Positions 5,997 through 7,666 of a DNA stretch of 7,666 nucleotides are shown here, piece after piece (the first letter of the stretch is position 1; each line of letters opens with the position of its first letter). The translations under genes were made by a program, and so were the position numbers. Location: positions 1 through 7,666 of the forward strand of contig JBBQHM010000105.1 of NCBI GenBank assembly GCA_038323965.1, given 5' to 3'. The notes below the pieces were generated by a model. The model saw only the letters and a list, made by a program, of their open reading frames with translations, was not told the DNA's origin and did no database searches. Source of the DNA: JBBQHM01 sp038323965 (GTDB lineage: Bacteria; Verrucomicrobiota; Verrucomicrobiia; Chthoniobacterales; UBA10450).

Positions 5997-6959
5997 ATGG
6001 CGGTGGAATTTCGGGACTATTACGAGACGCTCGGCGTCGCCAAGACGGCAACTGCTGATGAGATAAAAAGCGCTTTCCGCAAACTCGCGCGCAAGCACCA
6101 TCCCGACGTCGCGAAGGACAAGAAGGCGGCAGAGGAAAAGTTTAAGCAAATTAACGAGGCCTATGAAGTTCTGAGCGATGCGGACAAGCGCCGAAAGTAC
6201 GATGAACTGGGCGCGAATTGGGATCGCCCGGGCGGGTTTCAGCCGCCGCCGAATTGGGGTGGGGGCGGTCACCGTAGAGGGCCCAATCCATTTGGTGGAG
6301 GAAATGGCGGCGGCGTTGAGTTCGAATTCGGCGGCACTGGTTTCAGCGATTTTTTCGAGACATTTTTCGGCGGCGGCCGTGGGCGTTCGGCCTCCGGAGG
6401 AATGGGACCACAAGGCGCGGGCGCAGAGCGCGGGAACGATGTCGAAGCCGACATCATGGTTCCGCTGGAAGAAGCGCTGAAAGGAGTGACGCGCCAGGTT
6501 TCCCTGCGCCGCGGCGAATCTTCCAAGGTCGAAACCTACCAGGTAAAGATTCCGCGCGGGGTGCGGGAAGGGCAGCGAATTCGGCTGGCGGGACAGGGCG
6601 AAGCAGGTGAGCGCGGTGGCCAAAGCGGCGATCTGTTTTTGCGCGTTCGGCTGGCACGTCATCCGGAGTTTTCTGTCGATGGCAACGATCTTGTGCACGA
6701 GGTTAAAATCGCTCCGGCGCAGGCGGTGCTCGGCGCCGAATTGCGCGTGCCGACGCTGGAGGGAGAAGCCAAACTGAAACTTCCTGCCGGCACGCAAGGG
6801 GGCCAGAAGTTCCGGCTACGGGGCTGCGGGTTGCCGGGCCTATCCGGCACGCGTGGGGATCTCTATGTGGCCGTTCAGATTCAGTTGCCTAAGGAACTGA
6901 CCGATCGCGAGCGGGAACTTTGGACTGAATTAGCCAATATCAAGGAAGTCGCGTCATGA
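5997..6959 (+). CDS. cbpA: CbpA-type (class B) DnaJ co-chaperone
   Basis: A 320-residue J-domain protein. The J domain spans residues 6-70, with the H35-P-D37 motif in KHHPDV and the DYYETLGV start; this part stimulates DnaK ATPase activity. Residues 71-145 are a Gly/Phe-rich linker (GGGGH, NPFGGGNGGG, FSDFFETFFGGG). Two C-terminal beta-sandwich client-binding domains follow, near 147-220 and 225-300, with family segments such as GVTRQVSLRRGE, IPRGVREGQRIRLAGQG, GDLFLRVRLARHPEF and GDLYVAVQIQLP. The CxxCxGxG zinc-finger repeats of DnaJ are absent, which makes this the CbpA/class B form. The ATG at 5997 gives the expected N-terminus; its ribosome binding site is weak. Its stop overlaps the rpiB start by 4 bases (ATGA). 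It is probably a general or stress chaperone partner of DnaK; no heat-shock control element was seen upstream. Confidence 0.96.
   Translation: MAVEFRDYYETLGVAKTATADEIKSAFRKLARKHHPDVAKDKKAAEEKFKQINEAYEVLSDADKRRKYDELGANWDRPGGFQPPPNWGGGGHRRGPNPFGGGNGGGVEFEFGGTGFSDFFETFFGGGRGRSASGGMGPQGAGAERGNDVEADIMVPLEEALKGVTRQVSLRRGESSKVETYQVKIPRGVREGQRIRLAGQGEAGERGGQSGDLFLRVRLARHPEFSVDGNDLVHEVKIAPAQAVLGAELRVPTLEGEAKLKLPAGTQGGQKFRLRGCGLPGLSGTRGDLYVAVQIQLPKELTDRERELWTELANIKEVAS
6942..6955 (+). promoter_or_regulatory. Ribosome binding site of rpiB inside cbpA
   Basis: AAGGA at 6942-6946 lies 9 bases before the rpiB ATG at 6956, inside the last codons of cbpA. With the ATGA overlap it supports the chosen rpiB start and termination-reinitiation coupling. 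Confidence 0.65.
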
Positions 6960-7390
6960 AAATATCATTGGGCACGGATCACGCCGGTTTCCGGTTGAAA
7001 GAAAAAGTGAAAGAGCTCGTCGTGTCGTTAGGGCACGAAGTGACGGACGTAGGCACTTTCAATGAGGAATCGGTCGATTATCCGGTCTTCATCCGCAAAG
7101 CCGCCGAGGCGGTTGCAAGTGGCGAGTGCGAGCGTGGAATCGTCTTTGGCGGTTCGGGCAACGGCGAGGCGATGGCGGCTAATAAAGTGCATGGGATACG
7201 ATGCGCGCTTTGCTGGAATGAAGAGGTGGCGCGTCTTTCCCGGCAGCATAACGACGCAAATATGCTGTCGTTGGGTCAGCGAGTGATTCCGGAAGAGGTA
7301 GCGTTGAACGTCGTCCGGGCTTGGTTGACGACGAATTTCGATGGTGGCCGTCACGAACGGCGCGTCGAGATGTTAAACTCTGGCTGTTAG
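6956..7390 (+). CDS. rpiB: RpiB/LacAB-family sugar-phosphate isomerase (Cys-less active site)
   Basis: A 144-residue cytosolic RpiB-family isomerase. RpiB interconverts ribose 5-phosphate and ribulose 5-phosphate in the pentose phosphate pathway. The start MKISLGTDHAGF holds the D8-H9 pair. H98 in RQHNDAN is the expected ring-opening histidine, and R132/R136 in GRHERRV should bind phosphate. The catalytic loop is G65-G-S-G-N-G-E71-A-M-A-A-N. In E. coli RpiB this loop has a catalytic cysteine (CGTGIG). Here it follows the pattern I recall from Mycobacterium tuberculosis RpiB (GGSGNGE), where the glutamate is the base, so E71 is the predicted base. A related ketose/aldose phosphate cannot be excluded as substrate. 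The ATG overlaps the cbpA stop by 4 bases and has AAGGA 9 bases upstream, so translation is probably coupled. Confidence 0.95.
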   Translation: MKISLGTDHAGFRLKEKVKELVVSLGHEVTDVGTFNEESVDYPVFIRKAAEAVASGECERGIVFGGSGNGEAMAANKVHGIRCALCWNEEVARLSRQHNDANMLSLGQRVIPEEVALNVVRAWLTTNFDGGRHERRVEMLNSGC

Positions 7391-7538
7391 AGCCAAGGCC
7401 TGTCCGGCGATCTTCCGAGCGGCGGACCGCTGCCAGACGAGAGGTTGCGGGCCCGTGGGCTGGTCTGAAGAGAGCGCTCCTTGTGGCAGGGAGAACGGTA
7501 TTGGCATTATAATTGCTAGAATAACCATACCTGTCACA
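7391..7538. other. Non-coding gap between rpiB and the GspF/PilC gene
   Basis: 148 bases with no convincing gene. A small stem, TGGCT-GTTAG-AGCCA (7381-7395), spans the rpiB stop but lacks a T-run, so it is at best a weak terminator. GC-rich self-complementary bits (GCCCGTGGGC at 7451-7460 and GAGCGCTC at 7472-7479) are too short to call an RNA gene. The base composition shifts sharply to AT-rich after about 7500. Confidence 0.5.
7508..7513 (+). promoter_or_regulatory. Possible -10 box before the GspF/PilC gene
   Basis: TATAAT at 7508-7513 is a perfect -10 consensus in an AT-rich island, 25 bases before the ATG at 7539. No good -35 lies 16-18 bases upstream; the nearest TTG-type hexamer (TTGTGG, 7481-7486) is 21 bases away. 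It supports a new transcript starting here, with modest confidence. Confidence 0.35.
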
Positions 7539-7666
7539 ATGATAACCTTCTCCTACCAAGCTCGGGATGCCTCCGGCCGGATTGTCTCCGGCGTCCAGGA
7601 TGCTCTAAACGAAGATAATGCGGTAACCAGTCTCATGAGCCGCGGGCTCATGGTGCTTTCGCTCCA
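7539..7666 (+). CDS. GspF/PilC-type inner-membrane platform protein, N-terminal fragment
   Basis: The first 42 codons of a gene that continues past the right edge, with no stop in the frame. The protein begins MITFSYQARDASGRIVSG, then a helix with NEDNAVTSLMSRGLMVLSL. This is the usual opening of GspF/PilC family proteins: an aromatic-x-ARD-x-x-G start, then a residue pattern ending in L-x-x-x-G-L. These proteins are the inner-membrane platform of type II secretion systems or type IV pili, usually about 400 residues with three membrane helices later in the chain. Secretion or pilus use cannot be decided from this piece. The ATG at 7539 is the only reasonable start, although it has no clear ribosome binding site. 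Confidence 0.85.
   Translation, partial: MITFSYQARDASGRIVSGVQDALNEDNAVTSLMSRGLMVLSL

Noticed and set aside
5836..6051. N-terminal extension of the glycosylase frame
   Set aside because: It translates both arms of an inverted repeat, begins on TTG inside the J domain of cbpA, and has low-complexity Arg/Pro/Ala composition.
5988..6797. Minus-strand open frame of 269 codons opposite cbpA
   Set aside because: The plus strand encodes a full CbpA with J domain and both C-terminal domains; the antisense frame is its shadow.
7321..7512. Short plus-strand open frame over the rpiB end and the following gap
   Set aside because: It begins inside rpiB in another frame, is Arg/Ala-rich and has no ribosome binding site or recognisable motif.

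Overview
The window is bacterial chromosomal DNA, GC-rich and densely coding. It has no rRNA, tRNA, CRISPR array or recognisable insertion sequence. The gene mix fits a free-living Gram-negative: a GspF/PilC-type secretion or pilus platform protein, TPR proteins, a PepF peptidase and a four-repeat DUF347 membrane protein. A 30-bp perfect inverted repeat resembles the dispersed palindromes I associate with soil Verrucomicrobiota and Acidobacteriota genomes. I lean towards Verrucomicrobiota, as an inference from general familiarity and not from any search.

Layout. Positions 1-5802 are read entirely on the minus strand. In the direction of transcription the genes are an Fe-S type uracil-DNA glycosylase (5802-5164), a DUF347 membrane protein (5111-4320), oligoendopeptidase F (4212-2413), a small cytosolic TPR protein (2371-1886), a beta-lactamase-family serine hydrolase (1843-686), and an exported TPR protein that runs off the left edge (about 648-1). 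Gaps are about 40-107 bases, so one or two long transcripts are plausible. Position 5803-5996 is a divergent intergenic region holding the inverted repeat (arms 5831-5860 and 5891-5920). To its right the genes are on the plus strand: a CbpA-type DnaJ homologue (5997-6959), an RpiB-type sugar-phosphate isomerase overlapping it by 4 bases (6956-7390), a 148-base gap, and the first 42 codons of a GspF/PilC gene (7539 to the edge).

How the genes relate. The minus-strand cluster mixes DNA repair, peptide turnover, a hydrolase and TPR scaffolds and does not form one recognisable pathway. The cbpA-rpiB pair is the tightest unit: its ATGA overlap and a good ribosome binding site inside cbpA point to coupled translation. 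I see mostly housekeeping genes and no strong case for a new defence or biosynthetic system. The features most worth a second look are the inverted repeat and its effect on the glycosylase start, the exported TPR gene with no usual start codon, the Cys-less (mycobacterial-type) RpiB active site, and the exact four-fold W-x9-G-x4-D repeat of the uncharacterised membrane protein.
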